A model generated the notes under the pieces. That model made no database searches. It was not told the DNA's origin and saw only the letters and a list, made by a program, of their open reading frames with translations. 64,000 bases of DNA, from the NCBI RefSeq assembly GCF_901709675.1, contig NC_051094.1, positions 13,820,501-13,884,500 of the forward strand. Direction: 5' to 3'. This DNA is from Syngnathus acus (Eukaryota > Chordata > Actinopteri > Syngnathiformes > Syngnathidae). Made by a program: the position numbers and the translations under genes. Of the stretch, positions 34,285 through 47,090 are shown piece after piece (position 1 is the first letter of the stretch; the number at the start of each line of letters is the position of its first letter).

Positions 34285-37200
34285 CGTCAGCCACCAACGG
34301 AACGGAACGATAGCAGTGGTGGTGCCAGGTAGCGGGATGAGCAAGATGAATGTCTCTCGCATGTCACACAGTCTGCCATCTCTCCATCTTCCCCCTCTGC
34401 AGTCCACACCAACAAGTGGGGACACGTTTATTGTTGTTTTTTACCTCATGTCAGGCAGCGTGTGGCCTTTCGACACGCGCTACCTGTGGTGCTCTTCCTC
34501 TCTCTTCCCTGGAGAGGAACTCCATTGTTTTTTCTTGTTTATAGAATTCTAATGATTCTAGATATTGCTATTATTATCTATATTATTATGGTTGCAATTG
34601 TTACTGTTAATGTTGTTATTACAGGTATTATGATGAAGAATTGTTCTTTTTTTCATCATGGTTGTTTTCAATAATGTTATTATTAATGACGTGATTGTTT
34701 TTTGTTCAGTCTATTTTGATGCCAGTCTGAATATGTCAGACTTTTTTTTTTGGTCCATGTTTGGAAAACCTTTTCTCTCTTTGTCAATCTTCCAGCTGTG
34801 TTGAAAGGAGGAGCCGTTATCGGCCTGACAAGAGATTATCTCTCGCTGGTACGAGTTAGAGGAGAGGTTTGCTCAAATTTTCATGAAAAATTTGGTTTCA
34901 CATCAACCACGTAAGAATTGTGACAAAAAAGTGTTTAAGACTGGCACTGACGCTTCACAGGAATGCCCTGTTGACAGAATTCTGCCAGCATGAGAAAAAC
35001 TCAAACATTTTCTTAATTTTCATTTAAACTGAGGGGGGTGGAAGTGGTTGGAATTAGAAAAAGGGTTGTTGGTTTTTTTTGTCCTGGTACTGTGGTTTTC
35101 TCCTCCATCCCAGAAAACATCCCTCTCACGTTGGGTTGTTTGAACACATTGGAAACGAGGGTAGGTGCATCTTAATTCTTAGGACGAGCTTCTCTTGTCA
35201 TTCCTTAACGTGCTCCTCCTCCTCCTATTCTACACCCCAGCAGCTTTAGACCGGTGCTCAACTTCCAGCTCTGATGGACTTTCATTCCACTCCTCTTTGT
35301 GGTACTCGATGCTGTACTTCGGTGCTCTAACAGAAATTGAGGTCATGTAGTATGTGAGGGAAAATATTCTCATCTACTACACAACAATGAGTGTGCTTTT
35401 TTGTGCTTACCTTATTTGCTCAGTCCACCTGATCCCAGGTCTGTAATTACAACATGGTCAACTTCCCCAGCAAAGAGTGAACACTTTGAGGTGTAAACTC
35501 TAGAGGGCAGACTTGACTGCTTTTTCAAAGCCACATGTTCAGAGACTTGCTAGCACTTGGACTGAGTTCCATTCAGAAGCCGGTATAGCCTTCCCTTGCT
35601 GCATGAACCTTCCACGGCCAGGCCGGCGGAGGGTTCGCTGACCTCTGACAGGTTCACAAAAGGCCGTGATGATCTTTGTCCTATTAAAGCTCAAATGTGA
35701 AACGATTCTGGAGAAAACTTGGGTTCCAACATAAGGAGTGATAGGAGTACTTTTGGGTGCTCCATACATACACTTTGGTGCTCACCTACAACACTTGATT
35801 TACTGTGAAGGCCCGACCTCTTGTCTGCATGGTGCTGTCATCTTCTAGCAGAATACGACGGGTCTTTCTGCAGGCTCCTCGTCCTCATTAGTTGTTGGTT
35901 TCCGGCGGCGGGGCGTCTGGGAGTTGGTACCTCATGCATCGAGTCTATCAACTCTCACTTTGCATGTGTGTTTGTGTAAAAGAGCCAAAGAGTGAGACAC
36001 ATGGATGGCGTCTCTTAAATTGCGTAGTTCATCCCCATTAAACATGCTTTCAAAAGTGGACATGAGGTTTTGTCACAAAAAAGTCAAATGACTTCATGCA
36101 GGCTGGCTCCCGGTCGCTGTGCCGTCTTTGGGGTCACGACACTTTCCATCTGCGAAAAGACCTTTCTGGTCTCCTGCTCTCTACCTCGTGCTGTAGAGAC
36201 ACTGGTCACAATCACAACTTGCTACTGATGGCAGAGAATCATGCATGTACCCTTTGTGTGTTCAAGATCCCCACAATCACTTTACCCTTTTTTTTTGTTT
36301 ACTTTTATTTATTAATGGTGATAATAATGATTGTCTTTTTTTTTTTCAAGTTTATATAGCTAATACAAATTGTACATAGAGAAGAACAGATTTATAAAAG
36401 CACTTTTAAACTTGATTTTAATGACAAAAGAAAGACGATTATTGACAACTTGAAGGGTAGGGTTTTTTTTTTTTTATTATTTTCTGAAGAGAAATACAAA
36501 TGTAAATAGTAAAATATTTAGGTAAAACTATTTAACGGGTGAGGATAGTGTGTGGATCCTGAAAGTGTAGGGGGGTATTTTGACAACAGTACACTTGTTC
36601 CCTGTGTTTTGTGTGTACATGTATGCCTAGTAACTCTTTGTTCTACTCTCACAAGTACTGTAACTGTATCCGAAGTCAGCCTGTAACCGGTTAAAGAATT
36701 ATTACTTGTGCAGTTAAAATGTCCAATTTAGATCGCAGAACTGGAGAGTAGTACGCTTTTAAATGTAAACCCCAAACCTGCACAAGTGTCTCAAGTCACT
36801 TTGCTTGCCATCAAAATTCACAAATGTTTTCCCCCAATAGTAGCAAAACTCCCCTACTGTTAAAGCTGACTTGAATGCAAGCATTCTGTTATTCTTATTG
36901 TCACTAAAGAATCCAAACTAAAGTTTAAACTAGAAAATGGGACCACGCCTTAATTAACGAGTTTTGGAGTTCCTGATAAGGTCAGGTGTGTTTCCCGAAA
37001 TGTCACTGGGGCTGTTTTCTTTTTTTTTTCCTACCAGGTTTTGTCTTAACATTCAAGCGCGATTATAAATGACTGGTGGAGGGATTGCAAGTGTTTTCAA
37101 CCTATAAGCAAGTAACCATATTCAAAAGAGGGGCTTAGGAAACACGCTGGTGTCTGCAGATGCAATTTGAACCTTAGGTTGTGGGGTGTGTTCACTGCTT

Positions 37201-38203
37201 TTTTAAATCCAATCTGTTATTACCTAATATAGAATAGTTCTCAAATATGCTGTCTGCCTTTGTGATAAACTTTGTTTTCTTTTAATAATTCCTTGTTCAG
37301 TATACACCTTGTCAGTGATTTAGTTTACTTTTTTTTTTTTTTACGGAATCATCAATGTTGTTTTTCAACCACTATTAATAGCCCTCATCACATACTTGCA
37401 TACAATGAACATTTTGAAATACATTAGAATTTTGGTTAGGCTCTGAGAGTCGGTGCTACAACACACAATTGATAAGTCACTGTGCAAGCTATTACTTAGT
37501 TCGCCCAAATTTCTCTCACCCCCTGAAAATGTCAAGAATAATGGTTGAAGGGTTTTCGGAGTCTCAAACTTGAATGGTGCTGAGGATTTGAAATGCTGCA
37601 CAACCTTTTGTACCCTCAATTCTGATTAGGACAGGTGATATAGGAAATGATAGGCAGTGTTTTATAGTAGCGGGGCACTCTACTTGTATTATTCATTTCA
37701 TACAGTACTGTACTTGAACTCCTTTATTCTTAGACAATAATTCAGCTTGTATTGTGTGGAAAATCTTATTTGGATTTTATGTTTGGTACATCACATGAAA
37801 ATGACCCCTTTTAGGATGTTATTGTGAATGTTCCCGTGAAGATTGCTGAGATGTTTGAACAAGAGGAATCGAAACTGTGTACTGCCTCCTCTATCTACTT
37901 AATTAAACTTGTTTGTGTATTTCGTCTTTTGTGGACACACGCACATATTTAGACGTTTGCATCACACTGTGCATGGCCTACTTTTACAAGTCCATTAAAC
38001 ACCTAATTTAATGAAACTCAAAAATTGTGAAAAGCATCAGAGAACAGTAATACAAATTGAAAAAAAAATCTACGCGCATAACTGGCAGCTACATTCCTTT
38101 TTCAAGTTTTTTGATTGTTCTTGTTTTATTTTCCATCTTAAGGATGCAGTATGTAAAAAGTGGTTTTGTTCTCTCTTTGTAGCTGTGTATGGTGTATTAT
38201 GTG

Positions 38204-38209
38204 AATAAA
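38204..38209 (+). terminator. poly(A) signal AATAAA (first) for tet3
   Basis: AATAAA followed by a GT-rich stretch (AGTGTATTTGG). It is the first canonical hexamer seen after the tet3 stop codon. Confidence 0.6.
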
Positions 38210-38256
38210 TAGTGTATTTGGTAAAGTACCACAATATTGTTTTATGTTGCGCTATA

Positions 38257-38262
38257 AATAAA
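38257..38262 (+). terminator. poly(A) signal AATAAA (second) for tet3
   Basis: A second hexamer 53 bp downstream, followed by AAAAAGATCG and then a T/G-rich segment (CTTTTGTCC). Either signal could be used. Confidence 0.55.
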
Positions 38263-38280
38263 AAAAGATCGAAGTGAGAC

Positions 38281-39476
<1,196 letters not shown>

Positions 39477-39649
39477 GTATACTGTGTAGCCATATAATAA
39501 ATAATTACATGTGTAAAGAAATATTTATCTATTTCAATACTTAAATAATTATTTCTTCAACAGGTGTTCATTTCAATACTCTCTCTCTCTCGCTCTTTCT
39601 CGCGCTCTCTCTTTTTCCGGCCACGGACTGCACATATACTATAGCACTT

Positions 39650-41345
39650 TATCTCCACCACATGGTGCCCAAATCGCTTTACAATGCCGCACCCATTCAC
39701 AGACACATTCATACACCAATGGGAGGCTGCTGTCATGCAAGGTACTACCAGGTCCACACTGGGAGCAAATTGGGGTCAGTGTCTTGCCCAAGAAGACTTC
39801 ATTATGGTCACCAGGGTTGAGGATTGATACCACAACCTTAGAGTTGGAAGGTGTGTTGTGGAAGTGAGGAGGTCTTCGAAATGTTCTCTCCACCAATACA
39901 CAACGTCCCGACTCGAGGTCTGCAGCACCCCAACTCTGCTGTACACAGTGTTAACGGTGCACCGCTTCCACCTCCTGAGACGCCAGATGGTGGACCAGAA
40001 TTTCCTTGAAGCCGTTCGGTAGTTATTCTCCATGGCCTCGCCAAACTGCTCCCATGCCCAAATTTATGCCTCAGCAACCACCAAAGCTGCGTTCCGTTTG
40101 GCAATGCGATACCCGTTGGCGGGCTCTAGAGTCCCACTGGCCAAAAAGGCCTAATAGGACTCTATCTTCAACTTGATGGCATCCTTTACTGCCTGTGTCG
40201 ACCAGCGGGTTCAGGGGTTCCTGCCACGACAGGCACTAACCACCTCATGGCCACAACAATGGGGGCATGGAAAATGGCATACTCAGACTCAATGTTCCCC
40301 GCCTCCCACGGAATGTGGGCAAATTTCTGCCGGAGGTGGGAGTTGAAGCTCTTTCTGACGGAATTCTGCTGATTCTGACGTTCCACGAAACCCGCACAAT
40401 ACATTTGGGTCTGCTAGGTCGGACCGGCATCTTCCCCCACCATCCGAGCCAACACACCACCAGGTGGTGATCAGTTGACTTCACAGCACCTCTCTTCGCC
40501 CGAGTGTCCAAAACATGCGGCCGCAAATCCAATGACACGACTACAAAGTCGATCATGGAACTGCGGCCTACGGTGTCCTGGTGCCAAGTGCACACATGGA
40601 CACCCTAATGTTTTCACATGGTGTTGATTATGGTCAATGTATGTCGCGCACAGAAGTCCAATAATAGAACACCACCCGGGTTCCGATCGGGGGGGCTGTT
40701 CCTCTTAATCATCCCCTTCCAGGTCTCACTGTCATTGCTCACGAGAGCATTGAAGTCACCCAGCAGAACGATGGATTCCCCAGTCTCTTGTTTCAAGGAC
40801 TCCAAATAGGGTGGGTACTCTGAACTTCCGTTTGGTGCATAGACACAAACAACATTCAGGACCCGTCCCCCTCACCCGGATGCAAAAGGAGGCTACCCTC
40901 TCGTTCATCGGGGTGAACCGCAATGTGCAGGTACCTAGCCACGGGCAATAAGTATGCCCACACCTGCTCGGAGCCTCTCACCATGGGCAACTCCAGAGTG
41001 GAAGAGAGTCCAACCCCTCAAGAGGACTGGTAGCAGAGCCCAACTTGTGTGTGGAGGCAAGTCCAACTTTGTCTAGTCTGAACTTTTCTCTCATGCACAC
41101 CAGCTTGGGCTCCTTTCCTGCCAAAGAGGGGACATTCCTCATCCCTAGAGCCAGCCTCTGTAGCCAGGGATCGGACCACAAAGGTCCCTGCCTTTGGCTG
41201 CCGTTCAGCTCATTGTGCACCCGACCCCTTTGGCCCCTGCCACAGGTGGTGAGCCCATGGGAAGGGGGACCCACATTGCCTTTTCGGGCTGTGCCTATGG
41301 GTGAAGGCCCGGCCACCAGATGCTCGCCTTCAATCCCCACCTCCA
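39650..41345 (-). mobile_element. decayed LINE fragment (endonuclease and linker), minus strand
   Basis: Minus-strand translations in broken frames give LGMRNVPSLAGKEPKLV (about 41150), LLGDFNALVSNDSETWKG with GGVLLLDFCARHTLTI (about 40640-40770), CTWHQDTVGRSSMIDFVVVS and STDHHLVVCW (about 40470-40590), and a linker near 39840-40100. These are the APE-type endonuclease and connector of an abundant fish LINE; no reverse-transcriptase core was seen. Positions 39650-39835 look like a different short repeat (GTCTTGCCCAAGAAGACTTC) at its 3-prime side. Confidence 0.8.
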
Positions 41346-43838
41346 GGTATTCATTGATTCATTCATTGAGTCATTGATTGATGGCACTGTCTTAACCCAG
41401 TCATTCTCTCCTATTACACTCACTGGGCAGGACTAGTGCTGTGTTGGCTACATCAAACTGCTTTTCTTAATAACCATCATCATCGTTCCTACAAAAACAA
41501 TAGGTTCTCAGTGTTAGATATGTGTGTCTAGATTAAAGTTAGGGACATCTAAGTTTTTTCAAATTAAACTCAATTTTTACCCGTGGCTACCTTTGGATCT
41601 GATAACCGAGTTCAGGTTTTTCGTTTGTTTAAACCTTCTTAAACTATAAAGAAAACCAACAACCGGGTGCCCCTAGTGGCAGTTGATTATACTGCTGGCA
41701 GTAGATTTCCACCACAACTAACAAAATAATTAATTATTTAACTCACGAATTAATAATTACTTATTTAATGAATTAATGACCCCATATTCGCTACCACCAA
41801 AATGAATGGACAAAATAGAAAATGCTAACTTTTTTCGGGTTTCTAATGAAAAAAATACATAAATTGAGCTCGTTAGTGTAAAATGGACCATCACGGCTTT
41901 TATGTCCCTTTAAATGATTTCGTGACTGAACAAAGGTGGTGGCAAGCAGGTTTGGGTGTTCCCCGAGAAATCAAACTCAGCATTCCCAAAATAATTACTC
42001 CCCCCTCCCCACCTAATTGGTACCTCTTGGTAAATAAAAAAAATCATTTAGAAACTGAATCCTTGGATTTTCTCAGTGTGATTGTTTTGAAGAAATGAAA
42101 CCTTTGCAAGTGATAATTATGCAAATAACACAAAAATCAGGAATGTGGCAAACACTTGTTCAGTTTTCTAAAGAAGTCTTTTAACCATCACAATTGAAAA
42201 TCAATTTGGAGGCAGCCCTGTAGTGTTTCTGTGTTTGCATTATTTTCGTATTCTTTCATTGTGGGTTGTGTTTGGCGTGAGATAAATTTACAAAAAACAC
42301 AGACATCTAGCAAACAGGAAGCAATTATTTTTTCACAGCACTTGTTGCCTATTTATCAACGTCAATGAGCAAACAGAAAAACAGAGGTATGTCAAGGTGT
42401 TGCGTTTGCAGCTTTAATATCCATTTTTCTTTGAGACGCAACATGACACAATGGTGGTGTTTTGCATTCCTTTTCTTTAATGTTCTTGCACACACTAACT
42501 CGCGCTCTTTGGCGCACTCCTTTTTATATCACATCTAGTACTTCCCATTGCCGTAAACAAGGTTACAAGCAACATAAAATGTCCACAGTACATACATGAG
42601 AAAACTTCACATCACTGCAGTAAACACAAAATATGGTATGAAACAGAACAAATCACACAATGACATACCGATGTACACTCCATCATAACAACAAATGAGA
42701 GCGTAAAAAAGTCAACACAAGGCTTCTTCCTCTGTGTCTTTTTGACATTTTGTATGTCCTGGGAGACAGCTATAATTAATTCCTACCTCATGCCCCTAGC
42801 TGAATTCTCATTTTTGTTAAAACTTTGAAGACTAAATGAACACAGCCTCCATGGAGGTGGAATAATAAGTCAAATCTGGTTGGTTCTGCTCAATATCCCG
42901 GGTGTCCTCACCTTACGCAAATTATCTGAACAAACTGTTCTATAGAACATTTGACAAATTTGCACACATTGTGTTGCAAACCCATTCTCCACATTTTATT
43001 GGTGATAACGTGTACTGAGAGTGATAGGAAACACAATATATATCGTTTATAATGAACAAGCAATTCAAAACCAACCATGTTCTATTCACTCACCACTGAT
43101 CATTGATCATAAATGCGGAAAAAAATACTACCAATTACGGTAAAATAAATCTTGTGAGCAGCAGAGCAAGTGTGGTTAAAACGAGGACAAAAGAAACGTG
43201 GATGGATGAGAAACAAAACCTTATACTCATAATAATGCATCAGTTTGTATCAAGGTTTCCGTTGCTCTATGGCGTAATTTAGAAAAAAATACGCATCTTC
43301 ATTTCGCAAAATCACAATTCGAGGTCGATCCTCTCAAACAAATGGCTACTTTGTCACTAGATCGCTAGTAAGGATTTTTTCTTTGCTTCTCACCCTCCTA
43401 ACTGTGAGGCGGACGTGCTAACCAGTGCCCCACCGAGATCTTATTTCTGAAACCTATGTATTTTGAATGCAGCCTCATAGCTCATAAGCCATTGTTCTTA
43501 TCGGGAATTAATCAAGGCTGGTCATGATAGTGTTCTGCCGACCTGTGTGGCACGACACCACAAGCATGGCCGACTCACTTGTTTTTTCATGGCTGCACCG
43601 GCCGGCTTCGAACGTCCATTCAGTCATGGGTATAGGATTCTTATTAAATCTACTTTTATTGCTTTCAGTGTCTGCCAGATATGATCCCCACTGGTCGTGC
43701 TCTCATCCTAGAGCTTGCAAGTGTGGTGGAAATGTGCGAGAACAAGTTACGTAGGTGGTACTGTAATTCAATGTTAAGTCCAGTTTCATCTATAGTATCC
43801 AGCAGAGACTGGACAAGGAGAGTTGTACAGTTGGAGTG
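41346..43838. other. intergenic DNA upstream of the receptor gene
   Basis: Short ATTGATTC-like repeats at 41350-41385, then AT-rich DNA with nothing recognised. The receptor promoter and any 5-prime UTR exon may lie here or in the transposon to the right, but none can be identified. Confidence 0.35.
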
Positions 43839-44369
43839 TAGGGGAGAGTGGGGTAAGTAGTGCCAATTTTTACTTAAAGTGCCCTTAAAGCAAGGGGATA
43901 ACAGTAATGCCTCCAACTAAGATATCTACATATAGTTTAAGATGTTGTGCATCTGGGAACAATTACTTCGGATCTTAAACAAACTGTTTGAGATATACAG
44001 CTTTAGAAAAAAAAGTGGTTTTGTGGCACAACTTGCCCCAGGTATGGGGTAAGTTGTGCCATTAGAGAAAATACACTGGGGTAAATTGTGCCATTGATAA
44101 TTGACGTAAAACAGATCATTTTAATCCCACAAATGATAATGCTATATAAAAGAAAGACAAATTGCACTTATTAAAGGTAGAAGCTCATCCAAGAGAGGTT
44201 GCTTCAGGAATACTGCATGCCAAATTGCATCGTGCTTTAAAGACACTGAACCAATCAGGTCCTAGAGAAGGTTAAACGTTTATCAGCACATTGCAGTTTA
44301 CATTCAGATTTAGGCTAAGTTGAAACTATCCACTCCAAATAACTATCACATAACCTATACTTCATCTAA

Positions 44370-44720
44370 CCTGCTTTTTTGTCTCTGGTCCAGCTGGCAG
44401 GCATGTCAATGTGATTCCTTTGTGCAAATTCAAAAGCCAGTTCAAGGCATTTCATGGCATCTATGCCATGAAACATTGCTGCGAGGGTTTTAATATGGTC
44501 AACAAGCTCTTTCTCCATGGTCTAATTAAAGACAGATTTGGCAGCTGCTGTTCTTTCATATCCTGGATTTGTTACTGGGCCTACTTTTTTTCTTATCCAT
44601 ATATCGTTTTATGGTCATCCTGCAGATCTTCATCTCCTTTCCAACCTGACGTATGGTCTTTCCCTCTTGCACTTCTTTCAGAACCCTGTCTGTCTTGCGT
44701 TTGTAGTAAAATTTAGAATA
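44370..44720 (-). pseudogene. pogo/Tigger-like transposase N-terminal fragment
   Basis: Minus-strand reading gives KRKTDRVLKEVQEGKTIRQV followed by GKEMKICRMTIKRYMDKKK, a first helix-turn-helix. After stops comes MEKELVDHIKTLAAMFHGID, then LAFEFAQRNHIDMPASWT, the CENP-B/Tc5-type second helix-turn-helix. It ends at KAG, where a stop or a possible donor (GCAG|GTTAG) follows. The DDE catalytic domain is absent. Fish pogo transposases share the pattern EKELVDHIKT.....LA..FA..N.I. It is broken by in-frame stops and cannot be functional. Confidence 0.75.
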
Positions 44721-45109
44721 TCACATAGTTTTAGTGATCAAATGTAAGAATACAATGTACGATAACAATAAAATACCATAAGGTAATATATAGTAAAAAA
44801 AGAATAAGTTGGGGTAAGTTGTGCCACTGCGCAACTTACCCCAGGCCCTTTGGCACAAATTACCCCAGACCCACCATTTTGAAAAAAATGCATCCCCCTG
44901 TTGTTTTGAGCAAGCATCATGCTAACTGTATGGACTCATGCAGTAGCTTACTAAAGCACTAAAACATGTGTGAACTGTTTTCAAAGTTGTTTATAATTGT
45001 TCAAACACGGCAATCAAAAAACCTTAATCATAGAAATGTTACTTTTGAAGGCAGAAAATGTTTTTAGAACTTAAATGTGCTTACCTCTCAAGCCACGTGT
45101 CTCCCTTCT

Positions 45110-47090
45110 CTGCAGGATGAGTGAAATCAAAGTCAAAGTCAAAGTCAGCTTTATTGTCAATCCCTTCATATGTCAAGACACACAAAGAAACCGAAATTCC
45201 GTTTCCTCCATCCCACGGTGACGAGACATACAAGTAGACGACACAAAATAAAAACAAGAAGGCACAAACAATAAATAATAAATAAAAAATAATAAATAAA
45301 TAAAATGAGCGATGAATAAATAATAAACCAATAACCCAATAAATAAGAGGAGCAAAACTGAGCCAGCGTGCACACAGCAGACAGTAATCACAGCGCAAAG
45401 AACAAAGAACAGGACGCTACGCAGAAAGGGGGAGCGAGTTCAGGATCCTAACAGCCTGGAGAATGAAGCTGTTGGAGAGTCTGGTGGTGCGGGAGCGCAG
45501 GCTCCTGTACCGCCTCCCAGAGGGCAGAAGATCAAACAAAGAGTGAGCGGGGTGACTCACATCACTCACAATCTTGGTCGCCTTGCGGGTGAGATGGGAG
45601 GTGTAAATGTCCTTCAAGGAGGGGAGAGAAGCACCAATAGTCTTACCAGCCGTCTTCACTATGCGCTGCAGGGCCTTCAAGTCGTAGTCAGTGCAGCTGC
45701 CACCCCAAACAGCAATACAGCTGGAGAGGACGCTCTCAATGGTGCCGCGGTAAAACGTTGTCATGACGGCCGGAGGAGCGCCCGCTCGCCTGAGTTTCCG
45801 AAGGAAGTACAGGCGGCGCTGGGCCTTCTTCGCCAGTGATGCGGTGTTGGTGGACCAGGAGAGATCCTCACTGATGTGCACCCCCAGGAACCTGGCGCTG
45901 CTCACTCTCTCCACCACAGCACCGTCGATGGTCAGCGGCAGGTGTTGGGCGTGACCCTTCCGGAAGTCAACAACAATCTCCTTGGTCTTGTCGACGTTCA
46001 GCAGGAGGTTGTTGTCCCTGCACCACGTGGTCAGAAGGTCAACCTCCAGCCTGTATTGAGTCTCGTCTCTCTTGGTGATGAGACCCACCAGAGTCGTGTC
46101 GTCAGCAAACTTCACTATGCGGTTTTCGCTGCAGGTGGCAGCGCAGTCATGCGTCAGGAGGGTGAAGAGCAGCGGACTGAGCACGCAGCCTTGGGGGGCC
46201 CCTGTGCTCAGCGTGATGCTGGCGGAGATTTTGTCGCCAACACGTACCACCTGTGGCCTCTGACAGAGGAAGTCCAGTAGCCAGTTGCAGAGGCAGGTAC
46301 CGAGGCCCAGCTTGTCAAGTTTGCTGATGAGACGTTGTGGCACAATGGTGTTGAAGGTAGAACTGAAGTCCACAAACAGCAACCTCACATACGAGTCCCT
46401 CCCCTCCAGGTGGGTGAGGGCCGAGTGGAGGGCAGAGCAGATGGCATCCTCTGAGGACAGTTTGGCTCGGTACGCAAACTGGAAGGGGTCAATGGTGGGG
46501 GGGAGAACGGATCGGATGTGCTCCATGACAAGCCGCTCAAAGCACTTCATGATGATGGGCGTAAGTGCCACGGGGCGGTAGTCATTGAAGCAGGACGGAG
46601 CAGGTTTCTTCGGCACAGGTACGATGGTGGCACCTTTGAAACACGACGGGACGATGGCCTGCTGCAGGGAAGTGTTAAAGATGTCCGTGAAGACACCCGT
46701 CAGCTCACCAGCGCAGTCCTTCAGCGCACGACCCGGGATGTTGTCCGGGCCCGCCGCCTTACGGATGTTGATAGCGGCAAGCGCCCTCCTCACGCTGTCG
46801 GCGGAGAGGCACAGGGGCAGCTCGTGGGAAGGGGGAGTGGCCTTCAGCGGGCAAGTGCTGTTCTGAGCGTCGAAGCGAGCAAAGAAGCGGTTGATGTCAT
46901 TGAGCAGACGGACGTCGCCTTCACAGCTCTGCGGCGCGGGCTTGTAGTCCGTGATGGTCTGAATGCCCTGCCAAAGGCTCCGTGCGTCCCTGCTGTCCTT
47001 GAAGTGGGCGGTAATTTTGCACGAGAACGCCCTCTTCGCTTCTTTGATGCCCCGGGACAGGTCGGCCCTCGCAGTCCTCAAGCCAGCCTC
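45110..47090 (-). mobile_element. 5-prime-truncated LINE (CR1/L2/Rex1-like) nested in the pogo element
   Basis: Minus-strand element whose 3-prime end is an A/T-rich UTR closing with ACAATAAAGCTGACTTTGAC and further TTTGAC units (45127-45147). Tandem short repeats of this kind are typical of CR1-clade tails. The 5-prime half (endonuclease) is missing. A 9-bp direct repeat CTCAAGCCA occurs at 45087-45095 and 47077-47085 and might be the target duplication, although about 30 bp of non-tail sequence lies between the left copy and the repeat tail. Confidence 0.8.
45417..47081 (-). CDS. LINE reverse transcriptase ORF2, open 3-prime part (554 codons)
   Basis: Uninterrupted frame encoding a reverse transcriptase. 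It contains KAAGPDNIPGRALKDCAGEL, FNDYRPVALTPIIMKCFERL, LLFVDFSSTFNTI, the block STGAPQGCVLSPLLFTLLTH and the catalytic KFADDTTLVGL. After these comes the usual C-terminal region (FYRGTIESVLSSCIAVWGG, LLPSGRRYRSLRSRTTR). All palm motifs look intact, including FADD. The endonuclease domain and a proper start codon are absent because the copy is 5-prime truncated (the frame is open to its upstream edge), so it is not an autonomous element. The open frame suggests a fairly recent insertion. The long plus-strand frames opposite it are shadows. Confidence 0.88.
   Translation of the reverse strand: MRTARADLSRGIKEAKRAFSCKITAHFKDSRDARSLWQGIQTITDYKPAPQSCEGDVRLLNDINRFFARFDAQNSTCPLKATPPSHELPLCLSADSVRRALAAINIRKAAGPDNIPGRALKDCAGELTGVFTDIFNTSLQQAIVPSCFKGATIVPVPKKPAPSCFNDYRPVALTPIIMKCFERLVMEHIRSVLPPTIDPFQFAYRAKLSSEDAICSALHSALTHLEGRDSYVRLLFVDFSSTFNTIVPQRLISKLDKLGLGTCLCNWLLDFLCQRPQVVRVGDKISASITLSTGAPQGCVLSPLLFTLLTHDCAATCSENRIVKFADDTTLVGLITKRDETQYRLEVDLLTTWCRDNNLLLNVDKTKEIVVDFRKGHAQHLPLTIDGAVVERVSSARFLGVHISEDLSWSTNTASLAKKAQRRLYFLRKLRRAGAPPAVMTTFYRGTIESVLSSCIAVWGGSCTDYDLKALQRIVKTAGKTIGASLPSLKDIYTSHLTRKATKIVSDVSHPAHSLFDLLPSGRRYRSLRSRTTRLSNSFILQAVRILNSLPLSA

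Larger units (their letters stand above)
34285..38280 (+). other. tet3: tet3 3-prime UTR
   Basis: No AATAAA was seen between the stop and 38204, so the transcript probably runs about 4 kb past the stop, like the long mammalian TET3 3-prime UTR. The stretch is AT-rich and noncoding. It contains four TGGTGCT heptamers (miR-29 seed complement), one GGTGCTA, three let-7-type matches, and two Pumilio-type octamers TGTACATA (36371-36378) and TGTAAATA (36501-36508). The end is inferred from the poly(A) signals. Confidence 0.7.

Noticed and set aside
44411-44716. 101-codon plus-strand frame
   Set aside because: Opposite strand of the pogo transposase fragment, whose minus-strand translation is the recognisable one.
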